Of a stretch of DNA of 64,000 bases, positions 45,111-52,911 are shown piece after piece. The position numbers were made by a program, and so were the translations under genes. This DNA is from an uncultured Eubacteriales bacterium (lineage in GTDB: Bacteria; Bacillota; Clostridia; Oscillospirales; Oscillospiraceae). Under the pieces are notes generated by a model, which did not search any database, had not been told where the DNA came from, and worked only from the letters and a program-made list of their open reading frames with translations. The DNA is taken from positions 1 through 64,000 of the forward strand of contig URCB01000002.1 in NCBI GenBank assembly GCA_900546255.1, read 5' to 3'. Every line of letters starts with the position of its first letter. Position 1 is the stretch's first letter.

Positions 45111-47498
45111 TCAGGCAGCGCGCTTGCCGCCCTCTGCTTTCTGCAGAAGGAGCAGGAGCCCCTCCAGGGCCTTGTTCAGCAGCCAGATCACCGAGGGGAT
45201 CAGCAGGGTAAACAGGATCAGAATGAGATATCCACCGAAGGACAAGGGGGACAGGGAGAAGAGTCCCGGGAGGAAGAGGACAATGAACACCAGGGCGGCG
45301 ATCAGTCCGGCCATCATGCCCACATGGAGTCTGTTCACAGGCTTGGCCACCTTCCAGAGCATGAAGAAGCCCACAATGGTCACCAGCAGCGCGGTGATGG
45401 TGGAGATCTCATTGTTGTTGATCTGGAAGGCCTGCTGGAAGAGCAGGACAAAGATGATAATGAATAGGTCTGTGAAAGCCGCAGGGAGCGCCCGGAGAAT
45501 GGCGTTTCGGAGGAACTTCCCTTGAACCAAGTTCTCGTTGGGCTCCAAGGCCAGGATCAGCGAGGGGATACCAATGGCCAACAGGCTCATCAGCGTGAGC
45601 TGGGAGGGGGTCAGAGGATAGGAGAAGGCCGCTGTGATGGAGATGACGGCTAGGATCAGGGAGAAGATGTTCTTCACCAGGTACAGCGAGGCGGCCCGTT
45701 CAATGTTGTTGATAACCCGGCGCCCCTCGGCCACCACCGAGGGCATGGAGGAGAAGTCGGAGTTCATCAGCACCAGGTCAGAGATCTGGGCAGCCACGTC
45801 ACTGCCGGAGGCCATGGCCACGCTGCAGTCGGCCTCCTTCAGGGCCAGCACGTCGTTGACGCCGTCACCGGTCATGGCCACGGTGTGTTTCTTGCTTTGG
45901 AGGGCTTGGATGAGCTGTTTCTTCTGATTGGGCTTCACCCGGCCGAAGACGTTATAGGTCTCGCAAGCGGCGGCGACCTCGGCCTCCGTGGTCAGGGTGG
46001 AGGCATCCACGTACTTGTCGGCCCCTTCAATCCCGGCCTCCCGGGCGGCGGCAGCCACGGTGACGGGGTTGTCCCCGGAGATCACTTTGATGGTCACGCC
46101 CTGGTCCCGGAAGTAGGCAAAGGTCTCCTTGGCGTTTTCCCGGACGGGGTTGCGCAGCAATATGAAGGCCAAGGGATGGGGGTCGGCAATGCCCCGGCCG
46201 TTGGGCCCCGGGCGGCAGGCGGCCAGGAGAAGCACCCGGCTGCCGTCGGCCATGGCCTCCTCTGCCACGGCCCGGTGGGGGGCATAGCCCTCCGCCCCTA
46301 GAATGAATTCCGGGGCCCCCAGGACGTAGCTCTCCTCCTCGCCATAGGAGACAGCGCTGTATTTGGTCTCAGAGGAGAAGCCCAGGACCTGGACGGCCTT
46401 GCGGAAGTCATCCCGCTTCAGGGCCTTCTGCAGGGCCTGCATGGTTTCGTTGTCCGGCTCCATGTTGGAGACAAAGTCGGACAGGACGGTTTCCAGCCCC
46501 TCCTGGGTCAGCTGGGTGTCCAGAGGGAGCAGGCCGCAGTAGGCCATTTCCGGCTGGGTGATGGTGCCGGTTTTGTCTACGCACAGCACGTCCACCCGGG
46601 CCAGGGTCTCGGTGCACTTGAGATCCTGTACCAAGGTGTTTCGCTGGGCCAGGCGCAAGACGCTGGCGGCCAGGGCCAAACTCACCATCAGGTACAGCCC
46701 TTCGGGGATCATGCCGATAACGGCGGCGGCGGTGGTCTCCACCCCTTCCTTTACAGTCAGGTGGAGGAGGGAGTATTGCCGGTAAAACAGCAGCCCTCCG
46801 ATGGGGACGATGAGGATGCCGATGCCGATGAGCAACCGGTTCAAGGAGCGCATCATCCCAGGCAGGTGGCTCTTTTTGGATTTTTTGGCCTCGTTGGTCA
46901 GGCGGGAAGCATAGGACTCTGCCCCCACATGGGTGAGCACGGCGTAACACTTGCCAGAGACAACAAAGCTGCCGGAGAGCAGCTCGCTGCCCTCCCCTTT
47001 GGTGATTTCGTCCGACTCACCGGTGATCAGGGACTCGTTCACCTGGACACTGCCGGAGACCACTTTGGCATCGGCCGGAATTTGGTTGCCGGCGGAGAGG
47101 ATGACCAGGTCATCCTGTACCAAGTGGCTGGTGGGGATGGTGCCTTCGATTCCATCTCGAACCACTTGGGACCGTGGGGCAGAGAGGAGGGAGAGGGAGT
47201 CCAATTTTTTCTTGGCATGGAGCTCCTGGATGATGCCGATGGCAGTGTTGGCGGCCACCACCAGGAGGAAAATCAACTCTCCGAAAGAGCCCACCGCGAT
47301 CAGAAAACCGGCGATGATATAGAAGATGATGTTAAAGAAGGAGAAGAGATTCTCCAGGACAATCCGCTTCACCGTTTTGGTGGGAGATTCTGGCGGGGTG
47401 TTGACCTGGCCAGCTTGGATCCGTTTTCGAACCTGGGCGGTGGTGAGGCCCGCAGGTCCCTGTCCGGAGGGGCCGGCGGGTTGGTTCAGTGCAGGCAT
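45111..47498 (-). CDS. Cation-translocating P-type ATPase (CtpE/Exp7-like)
   Basis: The roughly 795-residue membrane pump has the actuator motif LITGESDEI near residue 165, MIPEGLYLMV in the fourth membrane helix, the phosphorylation site CVDKTGTIT near 310, and the hinge MTGDGVNDVLALKEADC near 560. The PEGL helix and lack of heavy-metal CPx cysteines point to the CtpE/Exp7 branch, for which calcium transport has been reported; specificity here is inferred. ATG 47498 follows CGGAGG. The leader has its own promoter and a terminator-like hairpin. Confidence 0.87.
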   Translation of the reverse strand: MPALNQPAGPSGQGPAGLTTAQVRKRIQAGQVNTPPESPTKTVKRIVLENLFSFFNIIFYIIAGFLIAVGSFGELIFLLVVAANTAIGIIQELHAKKKLDSLSLLSAPRSQVVRDGIEGTIPTSHLVQDDLVILSAGNQIPADAKVVSGSVQVNESLITGESDEITKGEGSELLSGSFVVSGKCYAVLTHVGAESYASRLTNEAKKSKKSHLPGMMRSLNRLLIGIGILIVPIGGLLFYRQYSLLHLTVKEGVETTAAAVIGMIPEGLYLMVSLALAASVLRLAQRNTLVQDLKCTETLARVDVLCVDKTGTITQPEMAYCGLLPLDTQLTQEGLETVLSDFVSNMEPDNETMQALQKALKRDDFRKAVQVLGFSSETKYSAVSYGEEESYVLGAPEFILGAEGYAPHRAVAEEAMADGSRVLLLAACRPGPNGRGIADPHPLAFILLRNPVRENAKETFAYFRDQGVTIKVISGDNPVTVAAAAREAGIEGADKYVDASTLTTEAEVAAACETYNVFGRVKPNQKKQLIQALQSKKHTVAMTGDGVNDVLALKEADCSVAMASGSDVAAQISDLVLMNSDFSSMPSVVAEGRRVINNIERAASLYLVKNIFSLILAVISITAAFSYPLTPSQLTLMSLLAIGIPSLILALEPNENLVQGKFLRNAILRALPAAFTDLFIIIFVLLFQQAFQINNNEISTITALLVTIVGFFMLWKVAKPVNRLHVGMMAGLIAALVFIVLFLPGLFSLSPLSFGGYLILILFTLLIPSVIWLLNKALEGLLLLLQKAEGGKRAA

Positions 47499-47532
47499 AG
47501 GCGTGCCTCCGATTTCTGGGAGTTTGGGAAAC

Positions 47533-47575
47533 AAAAACCGGAGGCCCAGGGCACATGGCCCATTAGGCCTCCGGT
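47533..47575 (-). terminator. Terminator-like hairpin in front of the P-type ATPase
   Basis: On the minus strand CCGGAGGCC (47573-47565) pairs with GGCCTCCGG (47546-47538) followed by TTTTTG. It can end the radical SAM transcript, but it also lies just downstream of a promoter and before the ATPase start, so it may attenuate the pump gene. Confidence 0.75.
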
Positions 47576-47591
47576 CCGTGTAACCAAAGGT

Positions 47592-47620
47592 AGTATACTA
47601 TTTTTCGTCAGGAATAACAA
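47592..47620 (-). promoter_or_regulatory. Promoter of the P-type ATPase
   Basis: Minus-strand TTGTTA (47620-47615), 17-base spacer, TATACT (47597-47592), predicting a start about ten bases before the hairpin. Confidence 0.6.
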
Positions 47621-47642
47621 GGAATAGATTGTAAACTTTGGA

Positions 47643-49019
47643 TTACTTCCCCGCAGCCATCTTCTGGCAGGAGGCACAGCCGTGGGAGCATTCCCACAGG
47701 CGGTCGGCAGTGGGCTGCCAATTCTCTGCGTAGCTGTCACACTTGGCGCACAGATCGTCGACCTCTTCCACAGCGGTGACATCGCTGGGATGGGCGCCGG
47801 ACTTGTGGACGATCTCCCGCAGCTTCTCGGGATTCTCCAGCATGGGGCAGGGACGCAGGTGGTTGTCGTTGAAGGGCTGCCCGTCGTGGTAGGCCATGAA
47901 CAGGGGGGAGCGCAGGGCCTCCAGCAGGGTCTTTTCCCGGATGTTGGAGTCGGAGTAGTGAATGAACACGCAGGGGTCGCAGTCGCCATTGGCGTTGATG
48001 TGGAGGTAACGCCGGCCGCCGGCGATGCAGCCGCCCACATACTCGCCGTCGTTCTGGAAGTCCAGCATGAAGATGGGCTTCTTGCCGCGGAGGGTACGAA
48101 TCTGGTGGTACATGTGCTCTCTCTGCTCGGGGGAGGGGAGCAGCTCGGGCACGGCGTCCTTGCCCACGGGCATGTAGTGGAAGTACCACACGAAGTAGGA
48201 ACCCCAGTCCACCAGCTGGTCCACATAGGCCTCGGTGCTGACGTCCTTGATGTTGACGCTGGTATAGCAGATGGAGTTGCCGAAGGGCAGGCGGTGGCTC
48301 TTCAGCAGGTTCATGGCCTTCACGGCTCTCTGGTAGGTGCCGTCACCACGGCGGGAGTCCATGGACTCCTCGTACCCCTCCACGCTGATAACGGGGACGA
48401 AGTTCTTCACCCGCATCATGTCGGCAGCGAACTGCTCGTCAATGAGGGTGCCGTTGGTGAAGCACATGAAGATGGCGTCGGAGTGGACTTCGCAGAGCTT
48501 GATGAGGTCCTTCTTCCGCACCAGGGGTTCGCCGCCGGTATAGATATAGAAGTAAGTGCCCATTTCCTTGCCCTGACGGATGATGCTGTCAATCTCGTCG
48601 TAGGTGAGGTTCAGCTTATTGCCATACTCTGCGGCCCAGCAGCCCTTGCAGTGCAGGTTGCAGGCAGAGGTGGGATCCAGCAGGATGGCCCAGGGCACGT
48701 TGCAATTGTATTTCTTACGGATTTCGTCGCCCTTCTTCCAACCAGTGATGCTGGCGTTGAGGAAGAAGTTGGACAGCAGGGTTTCGGTGAAGCCGAGGTC
48801 CATTTCGGTCATCATACGAACCACCAGCTTATGGGCGGTGGAGTTCTCGTTGGTGACAGCATCGCGGATGGCTTTACGCTGACGGGGGAAGGACTGGGGA
48901 CCGTCGCCCGCGAATTTGTCCACCATGTCCATCACGTGGACCAAGTTTTTGATGGGATCCTTTTCAATGTAGGAAAAGGCCTGACTCAGTGCAAATTTTT
49001 TGATGCTGTTGCCTAACAT
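47643..49019 (-). CDS. Radical SAM protein with SPASM-like C-terminus
   Basis: The 458-residue protein has the iron-sulfur motif CNLHCKGC at Cys120, Cys124 and Cys127, the SAM-binding GGEP stretch near 165, and a cysteine-rich second half (GGCIAGG, GDCDPC, then three CxxC-like pairs near the end) as in SPASM proteins that hold auxiliary clusters. A helical N-terminal region of about 105 residues precedes the barrel. No peptide substrate or partner gene is adjacent; a single gene with its own promoter. GGGAGGAAA precedes ATG 49019. The reaction is unknown. Confidence 0.82.
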   Translation of the reverse strand: MLGNSIKKFALSQAFSYIEKDPIKNLVHVMDMVDKFAGDGPQSFPRQRKAIRDAVTNENSTAHKLVVRMMTEMDLGFTETLLSNFFLNASITGWKKGDEIRKKYNCNVPWAILLDPTSACNLHCKGCWAAEYGNKLNLTYDEIDSIIRQGKEMGTYFYIYTGGEPLVRKKDLIKLCEVHSDAIFMCFTNGTLIDEQFAADMMRVKNFVPVISVEGYEESMDSRRGDGTYQRAVKAMNLLKSHRLPFGNSICYTSVNIKDVSTEAYVDQLVDWGSYFVWYFHYMPVGKDAVPELLPSPEQREHMYHQIRTLRGKKPIFMLDFQNDGEYVGGCIAGGRRYLHINANGDCDPCVFIHYSDSNIREKTLLEALRSPLFMAYHDGQPFNDNHLRPCPMLENPEKLREIVHKSGAHPSDVTAVEEVDDLCAKCDSYAENWQPTADRLWECSHGCASCQKMAAGK

Positions 49020-49114
49020 AATAAAATTTCCTCCCTTTTTATGTGCGATATCAGGAAACTCCGATCATTGGGAAAGCAGAGTGGAAAATCAGAGACCAAA
49101 AACTATCAGCCTAC

Positions 49115-49143
49115 ATCATAGTACGTTCTCTCTCTTTTTGCAA
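49115..49143 (-). promoter_or_regulatory. Promoter of the radical SAM gene
   Basis: Minus-strand TTGCAA (49143-49138), 17-base spacer, TATGAT (49120-49115). The remaining AT-rich gap (49150-49320) shows no gene. Confidence 0.65.
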
Positions 49144-49325
49144 GGGTCAACCTATACAAACTGTGAGAATAGAATTTGTTGTTTGCCGCTAAAACTGATC
49201 GAAGATGAGGCAGGAAAAGCCTATCGCACATTATAGGACTTTCTTTTTTATTTTGCAAGAGTTTTTTACAAAAGTCTTTACAAAAATAGAAAAAATAATT
49301 TGATCATCCATATTTTCCCAAGTAA

Positions 49326-49354
49326 TTGCAAAGCGATCTGCTTTGTGATAGGAT
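49326..49354 (+). promoter_or_regulatory. Promoter of the DUF2461 gene
   Basis: TTGCAA (49326-49331), 17-base spacer, TAGGAT (49349-49354). Confidence 0.55.
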
Positions 49355-49473
49355 AAAAAACCAGCCGCTGCGTTGGGACAGGCAGGGGGAATCTCCTATG
49401 GTTCACTTTGCCCCGGCAGCAGAATCTTATGCGTGGGGAGGTCATTTTCTCCCCAGTCCAAGGAGATCATAGA

Positions 49474-50139
49474 ATGTTTCAAGGTTTTTCACAGGTCACC
49501 AATGATTTTCTCTGGGGTATTCGCTTCAACAACGAGCGCCCTTGGTTTGAGGCCCACAAGCAAACCTATCTGGACCATGTGCAAACCCCGATGCGCCAAC
49601 TGGCCCAAGAGGTATACGAAAAATTTTCGGCCCGCCACGAGGCATTGCCCCTCATGGTGCGGGTGAGCCGAATCTACCGGGATGCCCGGCGGCTCTATGG
49701 CCGGGGGCCCTACAAAAGCCATCTCTGGTTTTCCCTGCGTATGGCTGGGGACCGCTGGGCAGAACGGCCGGTGCTGTGGTTTGAGATCTATCCCGCCGGC
49801 TACGCCTATGGCATGGGGATTTATGAGGCGAAGCCCGCCACCATGGCCCGGTTCCGTCAGGACATGGATGAGCATCCCCAGACCATGATGAAGCTGGCCC
49901 GGGCCTTCCAAAAGCAGACGCGGTTCCGGCTGGAGGGGGAGGAGTACAAGCGGGCCAAGGGCCATCCCAAGCCGCCCCTGGACCAGTGGTACAACCGGAA
50001 GACCATTGACCTCACCTGCCAGCGGGAGATGGATGCCCTCCTCTACAGTCCTGGGCTTGTGGAGGAACTGCTGGATGCCTTTGAGGAGCTGCTGCCCTAC
50101 TATCACTACTTCACGGCACTGTGCAGCCGGGGGGAGTGA
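49474..50139 (+). CDS. DUF2461 family protein
   Basis: The 221-residue soluble protein resembles the DUF2461 family: NDFLWGIRFNNERPWFEAHKQ at the N-terminus, then RVSRIYRDARRLYGRGPYKSHLW near residues 68-90 and a C-terminal helical region. Function of the family is unknown. ATG 49474 follows AAGGAG at good spacing. It is convergent with the Fnr-like regulator gene, with a 49-base gap and no obvious terminator. Confidence 0.75.
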   Translation: MFQGFSQVTNDFLWGIRFNNERPWFEAHKQTYLDHVQTPMRQLAQEVYEKFSARHEALPLMVRVSRIYRDARRLYGRGPYKSHLWFSLRMAGDRWAERPVLWFEIYPAGYAYGMGIYEAKPATMARFRQDMDEHPQTMMKLARAFQKQTRFRLEGEEYKRAKGHPKPPLDQWYNRKTIDLTCQREMDALLYSPGLVEELLDAFEELLPYYHYFTALCSRGE

Positions 50140-50188
50140 GCGGCGCAGGCTGTTTCGAAACCCACTTTGTAAACCGGTGGAAACACAG

Positions 50189-50842
50189 TTACTTTAAGAT
50201 ACGAAACTGGTTGCGATGATAGTCCAAAACCCCTTCCTTCCGGAGGTGAGACAGCTCCCGGGACAGGGCGCTGCGGTCGGCGCCCAGGAAATTGGCCATG
50301 CTGGCCCGGTCGAAGGGGACGGTAAACGTGTCCCCCTGGGCCGTGGCGTATTGGGACAGGAAGGTGATGAGTTTCTCCCGCAGCGTGCGCCGGGAGAGGA
50401 TTTGGATGCGCTGATTCAGGGAGAGGGTGCGGGAGGCCAAAGCCGCCACAAACCGGTTGGCCAGCATTTGGTCCCGCTCCTGGAGGGGGAGGCGGGGCGC
50501 CTTGACCCGGGTAGGGCGCATCCAAAGCACCTCTGCCTCGGTGACCGCGCAGATGTAAATGGGGGCATCGGTGCCCAGGAAGCAGTAGGCCTCCCCGAAG
50601 AGGCCGCCGGCGCTGACGTTGTTCATGATGATGTGGTGGCCATCCATGTCGTCCATGGAGACCTGGATGGTGCCGGACAACACCAGGCCAAACCGCTCCA
50701 GGGGGAAGGAGACCTGGTGGAGAAAGTCTCCCTTTTCGTAGGCTTTGACATGGGCCTCAAAGTAGGACAGGGCATAGTCCAACGCGTCCGGCGGGAGCCC
50801 TTGAAACAAGGGGCATTGCAGAATCATGGGGTGGTGCAGCAT
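50189..50842 (-). CDS. Crp/Fnr family transcriptional regulator
   Basis: The 217-residue protein has a cNMP-binding-type barrel (residues about 10-120, LVLSGTIQVS and GGLFGEAYCFLG) and a winged helix at about 150-215 (SMANFLGADRSALSRELSHLRKEG). A single cysteine set for an iron-sulfur cluster is not obvious. Such regulators often respond to redox or heme signals; the ligand is not readable. ATG lies behind GGAGG. Its promoter sits inside the terminator of the upstream capA gene. Confidence 0.84.
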   Translation of the reverse strand: MLHHPMILQCPLFQGLPPDALDYALSYFEAHVKAYEKGDFLHQVSFPLERFGLVLSGTIQVSMDDMDGHHIIMNNVSAGGLFGEAYCFLGTDAPIYICAVTEAEVLWMRPTRVKAPRLPLQERDQMLANRFVAALASRTLSLNQRIQILSRRTLREKLITFLSQYATAQGDTFTVPFDRASMANFLGADRSALSRELSHLRKEGVLDYHRNQFRILK

Positions 50843-50878
50843 GGATGGGTCCTCCGTTCTTCCAAGGGGATGCCCTCT

Positions 50879-50907
50879 ATTATAAAAGAAGTCCGTTGCT
50901 TTTGCAA
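50879..50907 (-). promoter_or_regulatory. Promoter of the Fnr-like gene
   Basis: Minus-strand TTGCAA (50907-50902), 17-base spacer, TATAAT (50884-50879). The -35 lies in the loop side of the capA terminator hairpin. Confidence 0.72.
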
Positions 50908-50919
50908 CGGACTTCTTTT
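50884..50919 (-). terminator. Terminator of capA
   Basis: AAAAGAAGTCCGTTGC pairs perfectly with GCAACGGACTTCTTTT. It ends the hexokinase-like/flavoprotein/capA transcript. Confidence 0.85.
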
Positions 50920-50953
50920 TGCTTTCTACGGTATCTCCATGGGTTTGTCGGGG

Positions 50954-52231
50954 TTAGGCGGCCTCTTGGGTGGGGGGAGTCCCGGCGGTGTCGTACTGTT
51001 CCCCTAGAATGGTGTGGCAGCCTTCCAACGCGTACTCCAGTTTGGAATAGACGTCGGCAGTCACCAGGGAGGTGTCCCCGGCGTTGTAGTCGGCCATGGC
51101 GTCGTTGACGTCTAGGATGACATACTGGTCTGCCACGCCAGTGCCTCGGTTCAGAACCAGCAGGGGGACGTAGCTGACGTTGGTCACCGTGGTCTCTCCC
51201 GTCTCAAAGTTCTTGGTGAGATCCAGGTTGAGGATGGCGGTGGTGTCGGTGTAATTCACCTGCACCGTGGCGGGACTCTGGTTGGAGACGAAGTTCCCCA
51301 GGGAGTAAGCCACAAAGGCAGACCGGGTGGACCCGTCCTCCAGGGTGACCGTGCGGGTCTCCATGGGCTGGGGCACATGGGAGTGGCTGCCCAGGATCAG
51401 GTCAGCCCCATGGGCGATGAGGAAATCGGCCACTTCCTCCTGGTAGGCGTTTTGCTGGGTTTGGTATTCAATGCCCCAGTGGATCATCACGGCGATGAGG
51501 TCGGTGTTCAGCCCTTCCGCGTAGGCCAGCGCCTGGGAGAGCCCCTCCTGATCCAGGGTTTCACAGTTTCCGGTATAGTCGGTGTTGAAGCGGTTCAGGC
51601 AAAAGTCACGGTCCTCGGGAATGGCAATGCCGTTGGTGCCATAAGTGTACCCCAGGAAAGCCACCGAGATGCCGCCCACATCGGCCACCACCACGCCGTG
51701 GTTGGCGTTCCACTCTTCCTGGGTACGGTAGCTGCCTACGTGGGCCAGGCCGGCGGCATCCATGGTGTCCAGGGTACGGACCAGGCCATCGTACCCCTTG
51801 TCCATGGAGTGGTTGTTGGCAGTGGTCACCAGGTCAAAGCCGGTGTCCTTGATGTCTGCAGCCAAGGCGTCCGGGGCGGAGAACTGGGGATAGCCGGAGT
51901 AGGGTGGGCCGTTGAGGGTGGTCTCAAAGTTGGCCACGGCATAGTCGGCATTTTCGATCCAGGGCTTCACATATTGGAAGCAGGGGCGGTAGTTGTAGGT
52001 GTCTGTGGCGGCGTCATAGGCGTCGTTGGTCTGGGGGGAATGGCTCATAATGTCCCCGCACACCGACAAGGTGGCGGTGATGGGGGCTTGGACCTCGGTC
52101 TGTGTAGAAGCACTTCCCCCCTCTGCGGTGCTGCCTGTGGTGAGCGCACCGCTTTGCCGCAGACCGAGAAGGATGAGAACCACGCAGAGGGCGACGAGAA
52201 TAATGGCAGCAAAAAGATATTTCTTGCGCAT
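50954..52231 (-). CDS. capA: CapA family poly-gamma-glutamate synthesis-type protein
   Basis: The 425-residue protein has an N-terminal membrane anchor (LFAAIILVALCVVLILLGL, residues about 5-25), a Ser/Thr-rich linker, and the CapA calcineurin-like domain: LSVCGDIMSH near 57, ANFETTL near 100, TTANNHSMDKG near 135, VMIHWGIEYQ near 255 and GSHSHVPQP near 285. CapA proteins support polyglutamate capsules in Bacillus, but isolated homologues in Clostridia have unclear roles. No capBCD partners are nearby. Starts 14 bases after the flavoprotein gene, in the same operon. Confidence 0.82.
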   Translation of the reverse strand: MRKKYLFAAIILVALCVVLILLGLRQSGALTTGSTAEGGSASTQTEVQAPITATLSVCGDIMSHSPQTNDAYDAATDTYNYRPCFQYVKPWIENADYAVANFETTLNGPPYSGYPQFSAPDALAADIKDTGFDLVTTANNHSMDKGYDGLVRTLDTMDAAGLAHVGSYRTQEEWNANHGVVVADVGGISVAFLGYTYGTNGIAIPEDRDFCLNRFNTDYTGNCETLDQEGLSQALAYAEGLNTDLIAVMIHWGIEYQTQQNAYQEEVADFLIAHGADLILGSHSHVPQPMETRTVTLEDGSTRSAFVAYSLGNFVSNQSPATVQVNYTDTTAILNLDLTKNFETGETTVTNVSYVPLLVLNRGTGVADQYVILDVNDAMADYNAGDTSLVTADVYSKLEYALEGCHTILGEQYDTAGTPPTQEAA

Positions 52232-52245
52232 GGTGGCACCCTCCC

Positions 52246-52872
52246 TTATCGCACAAAGTTGGTGTAGACTTTTCTGGGCAGGGGAGGCAGGGGGACCTGC
52301 GCTTTGCCGGCGTCCAGAACCTTCATCACATAGACCATTTCCTGGGCTAACACTTGGAGAGTCTGGATGCCCTCCGCATCCTGGGCCACTTCCCCAGGGG
52401 CCTGCCCAAAGGCCAAGGGCCAGTAGAGGGAACCGGGGATGAGCATCTGGGCGTAGTTGAGGTAGTGGAAAAGCTCGTCCACGGCGTTTACGACCCCTGC
52501 CCGGCGGGCCACGGCCACCGGGACGCCCACCTTCATCCGCAGCTTCCGGCCGTTGTTCATGTCGATGCAGCCGATGCGGTCCAGGAAGCAGCGCATCCCG
52601 CTGGTCACCGAGGCGAAATACACTGGGGAGGCCAGGACGATTCCGTCTGCTTGGATGAGCTGTTCATACATGGCGTTCAGGCCGTCGTCCGGGAGGGTGC
52701 AGGTGTGGGTTTTGGCGCAGCGGAAGCAGCCGGAGCAGGGGGAGAGCTTGTGGCCAATGTGGAGGATGTCAAATTCCACCCCTTCCTGGGCAAAGACCTC
52801 TCCCATGGTGTCCAGTGCCAGGCGGGTGTTGCCCTTGGCCCGGGGGCTGCCGTTGATACCAATGATTTTCAT
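52246..52872 (-). CDS. Flavodoxin/NADPH-dependent FMN reductase family protein
   Basis: The 208-residue protein has the FMN phosphate loop GINGSPRAKGNTRLALD at residues 4-20, then SPCSGCFRCAKTHTC near 45-58 (Cys-rich segment typical of iron-sulfur flavoprotein-like reductases), and ASPVYFASVTSGM near 85 binding the flavin ring. It probably reduces a quinone, nitro or similar acceptor. Middle gene of the three-gene minus-strand unit, 39 bases after the hexokinase-like gene. GGAG precedes ATG. Confidence 0.85.
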   Translation of the reverse strand: MKIIGINGSPRAKGNTRLALDTMGEVFAQEGVEFDILHIGHKLSPCSGCFRCAKTHTCTLPDDGLNAMYEQLIQADGIVLASPVYFASVTSGMRCFLDRIGCIDMNNGRKLRMKVGVPVAVARRAGVVNAVDELFHYLNYAQMLIPGSLYWPLAFGQAPGEVAQDAEGIQTLQVLAQEMVYVMKVLDAGKAQVPLPPLPRKVYTNFVR

Positions 52873-52911
52873 AGTGGTTCTCCTTTGTAGTTTCTTTCGT
52901 TTGCAAAGGGG

